From: Euwallacea fornicatus
Taxonomy: Eukaryota; Arthropoda; Insecta; Coleoptera; Curculionidae
DNA: 64,000 nt
NCBI RefSeq assembly: GCF_040115645.1
Contig: NW_027096031.1
Location: forward strand, 372,001 to 436,000
Reading direction: 5' to 3'
The notes under the pieces are model-generated. The model was not told the DNA's origin and made no database searches. It was given only the letters and a program-made list of their open reading frames with translations. Within the stretch, counting starts at the first letter, position 1. The number at the start of each line of letters is the position of its first letter. Below, one piece after another: positions 13,501 through 25,872 of this stretch. The translations under genes and the position numbers were made by a program.

Positions 13501-14784
13501 ATGATTACATCTTGTTGAACTTCCAAGAAAAATAGTACTTTATGTGCTCAAACACACAACTTTTGTGACTTTTCAAACTTTGAAGCTCGATAACTTTGGC
13601 AAATGTGGACCAAATTTCTTAAACAAAGTGTCAAATTAATCAGCTCAACGAGATTTTGAAGATGTCACAACACATCATGATTGCATCTTGTTGAATTTCC
13701 AAGAAAAATAGTACTATATGTGCTCAAACACACATATTTTGTGACTTTTCAAACTTTGAAGTTCGATAACTTTGGCAAATGTGGACCAAATTTGTTAAAC
13801 AAAGTGTCAAATTAATCAGCTCGACGAGATCTTTAAAATGACACAACACATCATCATTGCATCTTGTTGAACTTCCAAGAAAAATAGTACATTATGTTTT
13901 CAAACACACATATTTTGTGACTTTTCAAACTCTGAAGCTCGATAACTTTGGCAAATGTGGACCAAATTTGTTACACAAAGTGTCAAAGTAATCACCTCAA
14001 CGAGATTTTGAAGATGTCACAACACATCATGATTAAATCTTGTTGAAATTCCAAGAAAAATAGTACTTTATGTGCTCAAACACACAACTTTTGTGACTTT
14101 TCAAACTTTGAAGCTCGATAACTTTGGCAAATGTGGACCAAATTTGTTAACCAAAGTGTCAAAGTAATCACCTCAACGAGATTTTGAAGATGTCACAACA
14201 CATCATGATTACATCTTGTTTAACTTCCAAGAAAAATAGTACTGTATGTGCTCAAACACACAACTTTTGTGACTTTTCAAACTTTGAAGCTCGATAACTT
14301 TGGCAAATGTGGACCAAATTTCTTAAACAAAGTGTCAAATTAATCAGCTCAATGAGATTTTGAAGATGTCACAACACATCATGATTGCATCTTGTTGAAT
14401 TTCCAAGAAAAATAGTACTTTATGTGCTCAAACACACATATTTTGTGACTTTTCAAACTCTGAAGCTCGATAACTTTGGCAAATGTGGACCAAATTTGTT
14501 AAACTAAGTGTCAAATTAATCACCTCAACGAGATTTTGAAGATGTCACAACACATCATCATTGCATCTTGTTGAACTTCCAAGAAAAATAGTACATTATG
14601 TGCTCAAACACACAACTTTTGTGACTTTTCCAATTTTGAAGCTCGATAACTTTGGCAAATGTGGACCAAATTTGTTAACCAAAGTGTCAAATTAATCAGC
14701 TCGACGAGATCTTTAAAATGACACAACACATCATCATTGCATCTTGTTGAACTTCCAAGAAAAATAGTACATTATGTTTTCAAA
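10561..14784. repeat. Mosaic stretch, monomers 61-84
   Basis: Twenty-four standard 176-bp monomers built from short strings found elsewhere: the gttcgataac trio twice (10561 and 12673), the gattttttaaatg/gttctcaaa pair once (11441-11792), and gttacacaaag monomers. Rare private changes are gtactatatg near 13711, gtactgtatg near 14240 and gttaaactaag at the monomer starting 14433. No long block here exceeds about five monomers in common with another place. Confidence 0.7.
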
Positions 14785-16544
14785 CACACAACTTTTGTGA
14801 CTTTTCAAACTTTGAAGCTCGATAGCTTCGGCAAATGAAGACCAAATTTGTTAAACAAAGTGTCAAATTAATCAGCTCGACGAGATTTTTAAAATGACAC
14901 AACACATCATGATTGCATCTTGTTGAATTTCCAAGAAAAATAGTACATTATGTTTTCAAACACACAACTTTTGTGACTTTTCAAACTTTGATGCTCGATA
15001 GCTTCGGCAAATGAAGACCAAATTTGTTAAACAAAGTGTCAAATTAATCAGCTCGACGAGATTTTTAAAATGACACTATACATCATGATTGCATCTTGTT
15101 GAATTTCCAAGAAAAATAGTACTTTATGTGCTCAAACACACAACTTTTGTGACTTTTCAAACTTTGAAGCTCGATAGCTTCGGCAAATGAAGACCAAATT
15201 TGTTAAACAAAGTGTCAAATTAATCAGCTCGACGAGATTTTGAAGATGTCACAACACATCATGATTGCATCTTGTTGAATTTCCAAGAAAAATAGTACTT
15301 TATGTGCTCAAACACACATATTTTGTGACTTTTCAAACTTTGAAGCTCGATAACTTTGGCAAATGTGGACCAAATTTGTTAACCAAAGTGTCAAAGTAAT
15401 CACCTCAACGAGATTTTGAAGATGTCACATCACATCATGATTACATCTTGTTTAACTTCCAAGAAAAATAGTACTTTATGTGCTCAAACACACATATTTT
15501 GTGACTTTTCAAACTCTGAAGCTCGATAACTTTGGCAAATGTGGACCAAATTTGTTAACCAAAGTGTCAAAGTAATCACCTCAACGAGATTTTGAAGATG
15601 TCACAACACATCATGATTGCATCTTGTTGAATTTCCAAGAAAAATAGTACTTTATGTGCTCAAACACACATATTTTGTGACTTTTCCAATTTTGAAGCTC
15701 GATAACTTTGGCAAATGTGGACCAAATTTGTTAAACAAAGTGTCAAATTAATCAGCTCGACGAGATCTTTAAAATGACACAACACATGATGATTGCATCT
15801 TGTTGAATTTCCAAGAAAAATAGTACATTATGTTTTCAAACACACAACTTTTGTGACTTTTCAAACTTTGAAGCTCGATAACTTTGGCAAATGTGGACCA
15901 AATTTGTTAACCAAAGTGTCAAATTAATCAGCTCGACGAGATCTTTAAAATGACACAACACATCATCATTGCATCTTGTTGAACTTCCAAGAAAAATAGT
16001 ACATTATGTTTTCAAACACACAACTTTTGTGACTTTTCAAACTTTGAAGCTCGATAGCTTCGGCAAATGAAGACCAAATTTGTTAAACAAAGTGTCAAAT
16101 TAATCAGCTCGACGAGATCTTTAAAATGACACAACACATCATCATTGCATCTTGTTGAACTTCCAAGAAAAATAGTACATTATGTTTTCAAACACACATA
16201 TTTTGTGACTTTTCAAACTCTGAAGCTCGATAACTTTGGCAAATGTGGACCAAATTTGTTACACAAAGTGTCAAAGTAATCACCTCAACGAGATTTTGAA
16301 GATGTCACAACACATCATGATTAAATCTTGTTGAAATTCCAAGAAAAATAGTACTTTATGTGCTCAAACACACAACTTTTGTGACTTTTCAAACTTTGAA
16401 GCTCGATAACTTTGGCAAATGTGGACCAAATTTCTTAAACAAAGTGTCAAATTAATCAGCTCAACGAGATTTTGAAGATGTCACAACACATCATGATTGC
16501 ATCTTGTTGAATTTCCAAGAAAAATAGTACTTTATGTGCTCAAA
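14785..16544. repeat. 10-monomer block, copy 2
   Basis: Monomers 85-94 repeat 51-60 in order. It contains the third gatgctcgatag marker (14961). One change in the order of types: the dyad monomer at 16017 carries agatctttaaaatg where 10033 has gatttttaaaatg, and the same change is present in its tandem duplicate at 17249, so it arose before that duplication. Confidence 0.85.
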
Positions 16545-17952
16545 CACACATATTTTGTGACTTTTCAAACTTTGAAGTTCGATAACTTTGGCAAATGTGG
16601 ACCAAATTTGTTAAACAAAGTGTCAAATTAATCAGCTCGACGAGATCTTTAAAATGACACAACACATCATCATTGCATCTTGTTGAACTTCCAAGAAAAA
16701 TAGTACTTTATGTGCTCAAACACACATATTTTGTGACTTTTCAAACTCTGAAGCTCGATAACTTTGGCAAATGTGGACCAAATTTGTTAACCAAAGTGTC
16801 AAAGTAATCACCTCAACGAGATTTTGAAGATGTCACAACACATCATGATTGCATCTTGTTGAATTTCCAAGAAAAATAGTACTTTATGTGCTCAAACACA
16901 CATATTTTGTGACTTTTCCAATTTTGAAGCTCGATAACTTTGGCAAATGTGGACCAAATTTGTTAAACAAAGTGTCAAATTAATCAGCTCGACGAGATCT
17001 TTAAAATGACACAACACATGATGATTGCATCTTGTTGAATTTCCAAGAAAAATAGTACATTATGTTTTCAAACACACAACTTTTGTGACTTTTCAAACTT
17101 TGAAGCTCGATAACTTTGGCAAATGTGGACCAAATTTGTTAACCAAAGTGTCAAATTAATCAGCTCGACGAGATCTTTAAAATGACACAACACATCATCA
17201 TTGCATCTTGTTGAACTTCCAAGAAAAATAGTACATTATGTTTTCAAACACACAACTTTTGTGACTTTTCAAACTTTGAAGCTCGATAGCTTCGGCAAAT
17301 GAAGACCAAATTTGTTAAACAAAGTGTCAAATTAATCAGCTCGACGAGATCTTTAAAATGACACAACACATCATCATTGCATCTTGTTGAACTTCCAAGA
17401 AAAATAGTACATTATGTTTTCAAACACACATATTTTGTGACTTTTCAAACTCTGAAGCTCGATAACTTTGGCAAATGTGGACCAAATTTGTTACACAAAG
17501 TGTCAAAGTAATCACCTCAACGAGATTTTGAAGATGTCACAACACATCATGATTAAATCTTGTTGAAATTCCAAGAAAAATAGTACTTTATGTGCTCAAA
17601 CACACAACTTTTGTGACTTTTCAAACTTTGAAGCTCGATAACTTTGGCAAATGTGGACCAAATTTCTTAAACAAAGTGTCAAATTAATCAGCTCAACGAG
17701 ATTTTGAAGATGTCACAACACATCATGATTGCATCTTGTTGAATTTCCAAGAAAAATAGTACTTTATGTGCTCAAACACACATATTTTGTGACTTTTCAA
17801 ACTTTGAAGTTCGATAACTTTGGCAAATGTGGACCAAATTTGTTAAACAAAGTGTCAAATTAATCAGCTCGACGAGATCTTTAAAATGACACAACACATC
17901 ATCATTGCATCTTGTTGAACTTCCAAGAAAAATAGTACATTATGTTTTCAAA
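15489..17952. repeat. Tandem duplication of a 7-monomer unit
   Basis: Monomers 89-95 (15489-16720) and 96-102 (16721-17952) carry the same variant types in the same order, two adjacent 1,232-bp copies. The only type difference I see is the end of the seventh monomer (gtactttatgtgctc against gtacattatgttttc). This is the clearest short-range direct duplication in the left half and probably a recent one, since the two copies share private variants. Confidence 0.88.
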
Positions 17953-19008
17953 CACACATATTTTGTGACTTTTCAAACTCTGAAGCTCGATAACTTTGGC
18001 AAATGTGGACCAAATTTGTTAACCAAAGTGTCAAATTAATCACCTCAACGAGGTTTTGAAGATGTCACAACACATCATGATTACATCTTGTTTAACTTCC
18101 AAGAAAAATAGTACTTTATGTGCTCAAACACACATATTTTGTGACTTTTCAAACTCTGAAGCTCGATAACTTTGGCAAATGTGGACCAAATTTGTTAACC
18201 AAAGTGTCAAAGTAATCACCTCAACGAGATTTTGAAGATGTCACAACACATCATGATTGCATCTTGTTGAATTTCCAAGAAAAATAGTACTTTATGTGCT
18301 CAAACACACATATTTTGTGACTTTTCAAACTTTGAAGCTCGATAACTTTGGCAAATGTGGACCAAATTTGTTAACCAAAGTGTCAAATTAATCACCTCAA
18401 CGAGATTTTGAAGATGTCATAACACATCATCATTGCATCTTGTTGAACTTCCAAGAAAAATAGTACATTATGTGCTCAAACACACAACTTTTGTGACTTT
18501 TCAAACTTTGAAGCTCGATAACTTTGACAAATGTGGACCAAATTTGTTAAACAAAGTGTCAAATTAATCACCTCAACGAGATTTTGAAGATGTCACAACA
18601 CATCATGATTACATCTTGTTGAACTTCCAAGAAAAATAGTACTTTATGTGCTCAAACACACAACTTTTGTGACTTTTCAAACTTTGAAGCTCGATAACTT
18701 TGGCAAATGTGGACCAAATTTCTTAAACAAAGTGTCAAATTAATCACCTCAACGAGATTTTGAAGATGTCACAACACATCATGATTACATCTTGTTGAAC
18801 TTCCAAGAAAAATAGTACATTATGTGCTCAAACACACAACTTTTGTGACTTTTCAAACTTTGAAGCTCGATAACTTTGGCAAATGTGGACCAAATTTGTT
18901 AAACAAAGTGTCAAATTAATCACCTCAATGAGATTTTGAAGATGTCACAACACATCATGATTACATCTTGTTGAACTTCCAAGAAAAATAGTACATTATG
19001 TTTTCAAA
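17953..19008. repeat. Block repeating 6865-7568 with flank
   Basis: Monomers 103-104 are the second and third members of the gttcgataac trio. Monomers 105-108 (18305-19008) repeat 40-43 at +11,440 bp, including the private ctttgacaaatg and cctcaatgag changes. Confidence 0.82.
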
Positions 19009-19184
19009 CACACAACTTTTGTGACTTTTCAAACTTTGAAGCTCGATAGCTTCGGCAAATGAAGACCAAATTTGTTAAACAAAGTGTCAAATTAATCAGC
19101 TCGACAAGATCTTTAAAATGACACAACACATCATCATTGCATCTTGTTGAACTTCCAAGAAAAATAGTACATTATGTTTTCAAA
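19009..19184. repeat. Hybrid monomer, one-monomer deletion junction
   Basis: The 5' part (dyad class, gacaagatctttaaaatg) matches the monomer at 7569, but the 3' part (catcatcattgc, gttttcaaa) matches the next monomer there, at 7745, not the expected acaccatgattac. The following monomers align to 7921 onward. Read together, an in-register exchange fused two neighbours and removed one 176-bp step. Confidence 0.8.
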
Positions 19185-20592
19185 CACACATATTTTGTGA
19201 CTTTTCAAACTCTGAAGCTCGATAACTTTGGCAAATGAAGACCAAATTTGTTAAACAAAGTGTCAAATTAATCAGCTCGACGAGATTTTTTAAATGACAC
19301 AACACATCATGATTGCATCTTGTTGAACTTCCAAGAAAAATAGTACATTATGTTCTCAAACACACAACTTTTGTGACTTTTCAAACTTTGAAGCTCGATA
19401 ACTTTGGCAAATGAAGACCAAATTTGTTAAACAAAGTGTCAAATTAATCAGCTCGACGAGATTTTTAAAATGACACAACACATCATGATTGCATCTTGTT
19501 GAATTTCCAAGAAAAATAGTACATTATGTTTTCAAACACACAACTTTTGTGACTTTTCAAACTTTGAAGCTCGATAGCTTCGGCAAATGAAGACCAAATT
19601 TGTTAAACAAAGTGTCAAATTAATCAGCTCGACGAGATTTTTAAAATGACACAACACATCATGATTGCATCTTGTTGAACTTCCAAGAAAAATAGTACAT
19701 TATGTGCTCAAACACACAACTTTTGTGACTTTTCAAACTTTGAAGCTCGATAACTTTGGCAAATGTGGACCAAATTTGTTAAACAAAGTGTCAAATTAAT
19801 CAGCTCGACGAGATCTTTAAAATGACACAACACATGATGATTGCATCTTGTTGAATTTCCAAGAAAAATAGTACATTATGTTTTCAAACACACAACTTTT
19901 GTGACTTTTCAAACTTTGAAGCTCGATAACTTTGGCAAATGTGGACCAAATTTGTTAACCAAAGTGTCAAATTAATCAGCTCGACGAGATCTTTAAAATG
20001 ACACAACACATCATCATTGCATCTTGTTGAACTTCCAAGAAAAATAGTACATTATGTTTTCAAACACACAACTTTTGTGACTTTTCAAACTTTGAAGCTC
20101 GATAGCTTCGGCAAATGAAGACCAAATTTGTTAAACAAAGTGTCAAATTAATCAGCTCGACGAGATTTTTAAAATGACACAACACATCATGATTGCATCT
20201 TGTTGAATTTCCAAGAAAAATAGTACATTATGTTTTCAAACACACAACTTTTGTGACTTTTCAAACTTTGATGCTCGATAGCTTCGGCAAATGAAGACCA
20301 AATTTGTTAAACAAAGTGTCAAATTAATCAGCTCGACGAGATTTTTAAAATGACACTATACATCATGATTGCATCTTGTTGAATTTCCAAGAAAAATAGT
20401 ACTTTATGTGCTCAAACACACAACTTTTGTGACTTTTCAAACTTTGAAGCTCGATAGCTTCGGCAAATGAAGACCAAATTTGTTAAACAAAGTGTCAAAT
20501 TAATCAGCTCGACGAGATTTTGAAGATGTCACAACACATCATGATTGCATCTTATTGAATTTCCAAGAAAAATAGTACTTTATGTGCTCAAA
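19185..20592. repeat. 8-monomer block matching 2817-4224
   Basis: Monomers 110-117 match 17-24 in order at +16,368 bp (93 monomers), including gattttttaaatg/gttctcaaa, acatgatgatt and gatgctcgatag with acactatac. The copies differ at scattered sites such as catcttattg near 20552 and gaagctcg against gaacctcg in the first monomer. Confidence 0.85.
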
Positions 20593-21648
20593 CACACATA
20601 TTTTGTGACTTTTCAAACTTTGAAGCTCGATAACTTTGGCAAATGTGGACCAAATTTGTTAACCAAAGTGTCAAAGTAATCACCTCAACGAGATTTTGAA
20701 GATGTCACATCACATCATGATTACATCTTGTTTAACTTCCAAGAAAAATAGTACTTTATGTGCTCAAACACACATATTTTGTGACTTTTCAAACTCTGAA
20801 GCTCGATAACTTTGGCAAATGTGGACCAAATTTGTTAAACTAAGTGTCAAATTAATCACCTCAACGAGATTTTGAAGATGTCGCAACACATCATCATTGC
20901 ATCTTGTTGAACTTCCAAGAAAAATAGTACATTATGTTTTCAAACACACAACTTTTGTGACTTTTCAAACTTTGAAGCTCGATAGCTTCGGCAAATGAAG
21001 ACCAAATTTGTTAAACAAAGTGTCAATTTAATCAGCTCGACGAGATTTTTAAAATGACACAACACATCATCATTGCATCTTGTTGAACTTCCAAGAAAAA
21101 TAGTACATTATGTTTTCAAACACACATATTTTGTGACTTTTCAAACTCTGAAGCTCGATAACTTTGGCAAATGTGGACCAAATTTGTTAACCAAAGTGTC
21201 AAATTAATCAGCTCGACGAGATCTTTAAAATGACACAACACATCATCATTGCATCTTGTTGAACTTCCAAGAAAAATAGTACATTATGTTTTCAAACACA
21301 CAACTTTTGTGACTTTTCAAACTTTGAAGCTCGATAGCTTCGGCAAATGAAGACCAAATTTGTTAAACAAAGTGTCAAATTAATCAGCTCGACGAGATTT
21401 TTAAAATGACACAACACATCATGATTGCATCTTGTTGAATTTCCAAGAAAAATAGTACTTTATGTGCTCAAACACACAACTTTTGTGACTTTTCCAATTT
21501 TGAAGCTCGATAACTTTGGCAAATGTGGACCAAATTTGTTAACCAAAGTGTCAAATTAATCAGCTCGACGAGATCTTTAAAATGACACAACACATCATCA
21601 TTGCATCTTGTTGAACTTCCAAGAAAAATAGTACATTATGTTTTCAAA
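20593..21648. repeat. Transition monomers 118-123
   Basis: Six 176-bp monomers joining left-type and middle-type strings. The first gttaaactaag monomer of the middle series (20769) appears with gtcgcaac, a mark shared only with the monomer at 22705. Monomer 120 has caatttaatc in place of caaattaatc (about 21025). Confidence 0.7.
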
Positions 21649-23936
21649 CACACATATTTTGAGACTTTTCAAACTCTGAAGCTCGATAACTTTGGCAAAT
21701 GTGGACCAAATTTGTTAACCAAAGTGTCAAATTAATCACCTCAACGAGGTTTTGAAGATGTCACAACACATCATGATTACATCTTGTTTCACTTCCAAGA
21801 AAAATAGTACTTTATGTGCTCAAACACACATATTTTGTGACTTTTCAAACTCTGAAGCTCGATAACTTTGGCAAATGTGGACCAAATTTGTTAAACTAAG
21901 TGTCAAAGTAATCACCTCAACGAGATTTTGAAGATGTCACAACACATCATCATTGCATCTTGTTGAACTTCCAAGAAAAATAGTACATTATGTGCTCAAA
22001 CACACAACTTTTGTGACTTTTCAAACTTTGAAGCTCGATAACTTTGGCAAATGTGGACCAAATTTGTTAAACAAAGTGTCAAATTAATCAGCTCGACGAG
22101 ATCTTTAAAATGACACAACACATCATCATTGCATCTTGTTGAACTTCCAAGAAAAATAGTACTTTATGTGCTCAAACACACATATTTTGTGACTTTTCAA
22201 ACTTTGAAGCTCGATAACTTTGGCAAATGTGGACCAAATTTGTTAACCAAAGTGTCAAAGTAATCACCTCAACGAGATTTTGAAGATGTCACAACACATC
22301 ATGATTGCATCTTGTTGAATTTCCAATAAAAATAGTACTTTATGTGCTCAAACACACATATTTTGTGACTTTTCAAACTTTGAAGCTCGATAACTTTGGC
22401 AAATGTGGACCAAATTTGTTAAACTAAGTGTCAAATTAATCACCTCAACGAGATTTTGAAGATGTCACAACACATCATGATTGCATCTTGTTGAATTTCC
22501 AAGAAAAATAGTACTTTATGTGCTCAAACACACATATTTTGTGACTTTTCAAACTTTGAAGCTCGATAACTTTGGCAAATGTGGACCAAATTTGTTAACC
22601 AAAGTGTCAAAGTAATCACCTCAACGAGATTTTGAAGATGTCACATCACATCATGATTACATCTTGTTTAACTTCCAAGAAAAATAGTACTTTATGTGCT
22701 CAAACACACATATTTTGTGACTTTTCAAACTCTGAAGCTCGATAACTTTGGCAAATGTGGACCAAATTTGTTAAACTAAGTGTCAAATTAATCACCTCAA
22801 CGAGATTTTGAAGATGTCGCAACACATCATCATTGCATCTTGTTGAACTTCCAAGAAAAATAGTACTTTATGTGCTCAAACACACAACTTTTGTGACTTT
22901 TCAAACTTTGAAGCTCGATAGCTTCGGCAAATGAAGACCAAATTTGTTAAACAAAGTGTCAAATTAATCAGCTCGACGAGATCTTTAAAATGACACAACA
23001 CATCATCATTGCATCTTGTTGAACTTCCAAGAAAAATAGTACATTATGTTTTCAAACACACAACTTTTGTGACTTTTCAAACTTTGAAGCTCGATAGCTT
23101 CGGCAAATGAAGACCAAATTTGTTAAACAAAGTGTCAAATTAATCAGCTCGACGAGATTTTTAAAATGACACAACACATCATGATTGCATCTTGTTGAAT
23201 TTCCAAGAAAAATAGTACTTTATGTGCTCAAACACACAACTTTTGTGACTTTTCCAATTTTGAAGCTCGATAACTTTGGCAAATGTGGACCAAATTTGTT
23301 AACCAAAGTGTCAAATTAATCAGCTCGACGAGATCTTTAAAATGACACAACACATCATCATTGCATCTTGTTGAACTTCCAAGAAAAATAGTACATTATG
23401 TTTTCAAACACACAACTTTTGTGACTTTTCAAACTTTGAAGCTCGATAGCTTCGGCAAATGAAGACCAAATTTGTTAAACAAAGTGTCAAATTAATCAGC
23501 TCGACGAGATTTTTAAAATGACACAACACATCATGATTGCATCTTGTTGAATTTCCAAGAAAAATAGTACATTATGTTTTCAAACACACAACTTTTGTGA
23601 CTTTTCAAATTTTGAAGCTCGATAGCTTCGGCAAATGAAGACCAAATTTGTTAAACAAAGTTTCAAATTAATCAGCTCGACGAGATCTTTAAAATGACAT
23701 AACACACCATGATTACATCTTGTTGAACTTCCAAGAAAAATAGTACTTTATGTGCTCAAACACACAAATTTTGTGACTTTTCCAATTTTGAAGCTCGATA
23801 ACTTTGGCAAATGTGGACCAAATTTCTTAAACAAAGTGTCAAATTAATCAGCTCAACGAGATTTTGAAGATGTCACAACACATCATGATTGCATCTTGTT
23901 GAATTTCCAAGAAAAATAGTACATTATGTGCTCAAA
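21649..23936. repeat. Middle-domain block, copy 1
   Basis: Monomers 124-136. Ordered marks: ttttgagac with tttcacttcc, gttaaactaag, plain, ccaataaaaa, gttaaactaag, catcacatc, gttaaactaag with gtcgcaac, two dyad monomers, tccaatttt, dyad, aagtttcaaatt with acataacac, cacaaatttt. Monomers 124-133 recur at 25873-27632 (+24 monomers) and 126-136 recur at 29393-31328 (+42 monomers). Confidence 0.82.
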
Positions 23937-24640
23937 CACACATATTTTGTGACTTTTCAAACTTTGAAGCTCGATAACTTTGGCAAATGTGGACCAAATT
24001 TGTTAACCAAAGTGTCAAATTAATCAGCTCGACCAGATCTTTAAAATGACACAACACATCATCATTGCATCTTGTTGAACTTCCAAGAAAAATAGTACAT
24101 TATGTTTTCAAACACACAACTTTTGTGACTTTTCAAACTTTGAAGCTCGATAGCTTCGGCAAATGAAGACCAAATTTGTTAAACAAAGTGTCAAATTAAT
24201 CAGCTCGACGAGATTTTTAAAATGACACAACACATCATGATTGCATCTTGTTGAATTTCCAAGAAAAATAGTACTTTATGTGCTCAAACACACAACTTTT
24301 GTGACTTTTCCAATTTTGAAGCTCGATAACTTTGGCAAATGTGGACCAAATTTGTTAACCAAAGTGTCAAATTAATCAGCTCGACGAGATCTTTAAAATG
24401 ACACAACACATCATCATTGCATCTTGTTGAACTTCCAAGAAAAATAGTACATTATGTTTTCAAACACACATATTTTGTGACTTTTCAAACTCTGAAGCTC
24501 GATAACTTTGGCAAATGTGGACCAAATTTGTTACACAAAGTGTCAAAGTAATCACCTCAACGAGATTTTGAAGATGTCACAACACATCATGATTAAATCT
24601 TGTTGAACTTCCAAGAAAAATAGTACTTTATGTGCTCAAA
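23937..24640. repeat. Monomers 137-140
   Basis: Four 176-bp monomers: one with gaccagatcttt at about 24031 (others have gacgag), a dyad monomer, a tccaatttt monomer and a gttacacaaag monomer whose gattaaatcttg is followed by the usual gaacttcc rather than gaaattcc. Nothing else is present. Confidence 0.7.
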
Positions 24641-25168
24641 CACACAACTTTTGTGACTTTTCAAACTTTGAAGCTCGATAACTTTGGCAAATGTGGACCA
24701 AATTTGTTAAACAAAGTGTCAAATTAATCAGCTCGACAAGGTTATGAAGATGTCACAACACATCATGATTGCATCTTGTTGAATTTCCAAGAAAAATAGT
24801 ACTTTATGTGCTCAAACACAAAACTTTTGTGACTTTTCCAATTTTGAAGCTCGATAACTTTGGCAAATGTGGACCAAATTTGTTAAACAAAGTGTCAAAT
24901 TAATCAGCTCGACAAGGTTATGAAGATGTCACAACACATCATGATTGCATCTTGATGAATTTCCAAGAAAAATAGTACTTTATGTGCTCAAACACACAAC
25001 TTTTGTGACTTTTCAAACTGTGAAGCTCGATCGCTTCGGCAAATGAAGACCAAATTTGTTACACAAAGTGTCAAAGTAATCACCTCAACGAGATTTTGAA
25101 GATGTCACAACACATCATGATTGCATCTTGTTGAATTTCCAAGAAAAATAGTACATTATGTTTTCAAA
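24641..25168. repeat. Isolated caaggttatg pair plus odd dyad monomer
   Basis: Monomers 141 and 142 are the leftmost with gacaaggttatgaagatg, a type otherwise found only from 32208 onward. They keep a gattgc/gaatttcc 3' part instead of the gattac/tttaacttcc found with this type elsewhere. Monomer 142 also reads cacaaaacttttg and cttgatgaat. Monomer 143 reads aactgtgaag and gatcgcttcgg, one base off the dyad class, then gttacacaaag. This is the most divergent local group in the window. Confidence 0.8.
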
Positions 25169-25872
25169 CACACAACTTTTGTGACTTTTCAAACTTTGAA
25201 GCTCGATAGCTTCGGCAAATGAAGACCAAATTTGTTAAACAAAGTGTCAAATTAATCAGCTCGACGAGATCTTTAAAATGACACAACACATCATCATTGC
25301 ATCTTGTTGAACTTCCAAGAAAAATAGTACATTATGTTTTCAAACACACAACTTTTGTGACTTTTCAAACTTTGAAGCTCGATAACTTTGGCAAATGTGG
25401 ACCAAATTTGTTAAACAAAGTGTCAAATTAATCAGCTCGACGAGATCTTTAAAATGACACAACACATCATCATTGCATCTTGTTGAACTTCCAAGAAAAA
25501 TAGTACATTATGTTTTCAAACACACATATTTTGTGACTTTTCAAACTCTGAAGCTCGATAACTTTGGCAAATGTGGACCAAATTTGTTAACCAAAGTGTC
25601 AAATTAATCACCTCAACGAGATTTTGAAGATGTCACAACACATCATCATTGCATCTTGTTGAACTTCCAAGAAAAATAGTACATTATGTGCTCAAACACA
25701 CAACTTTTGTGACTTTTCAAACTTTGAAGCTCGATAACTTTGGCAAATGTGGACCAAATTTGTTAAACAAAGTGTCAAATTAATCAGCTCGACGAGATCT
25801 TTAAAATGACACAACACATCATCATTGCATCTTGTTGAACTTCCAAGAAAAATAGTACATTATGTTTTCAAA
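25169..25872. repeat. Monomers 144-147
   Basis: A dyad monomer followed by three plain monomers. The last two (cacctcaacgag with gtgctc end; agatcttt with gttttc end) are the dimer that is repeated at 28161-28864 and 32384-33087. Confidence 0.7.

Larger units (their letters stand above)
1..20592. repeat. Left satellite domain, monomers 1-117
   Basis: All 117 monomers are exactly 176 bp. Common variants are the dyad class (gatagcttcgg with aatgaagacc), the plain class (gataactttgg with aatgtggacc), ends in gttttcaaa or gtgctcaaa, and variable blocks agatctttaaaatg, gatttttaaaatg, or cacctcaacgag with gaagatg. The caaggttatg block and the 175-bp deletion, both frequent further right, are absent here. 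Marker monomers with gatgctcgatag recur at 3873, 8977, 14961 and 20241, that is 29, 34 and 30 monomers apart, showing a loose long-range period of about 5.1-6.0 kb. Confidence 0.85.
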
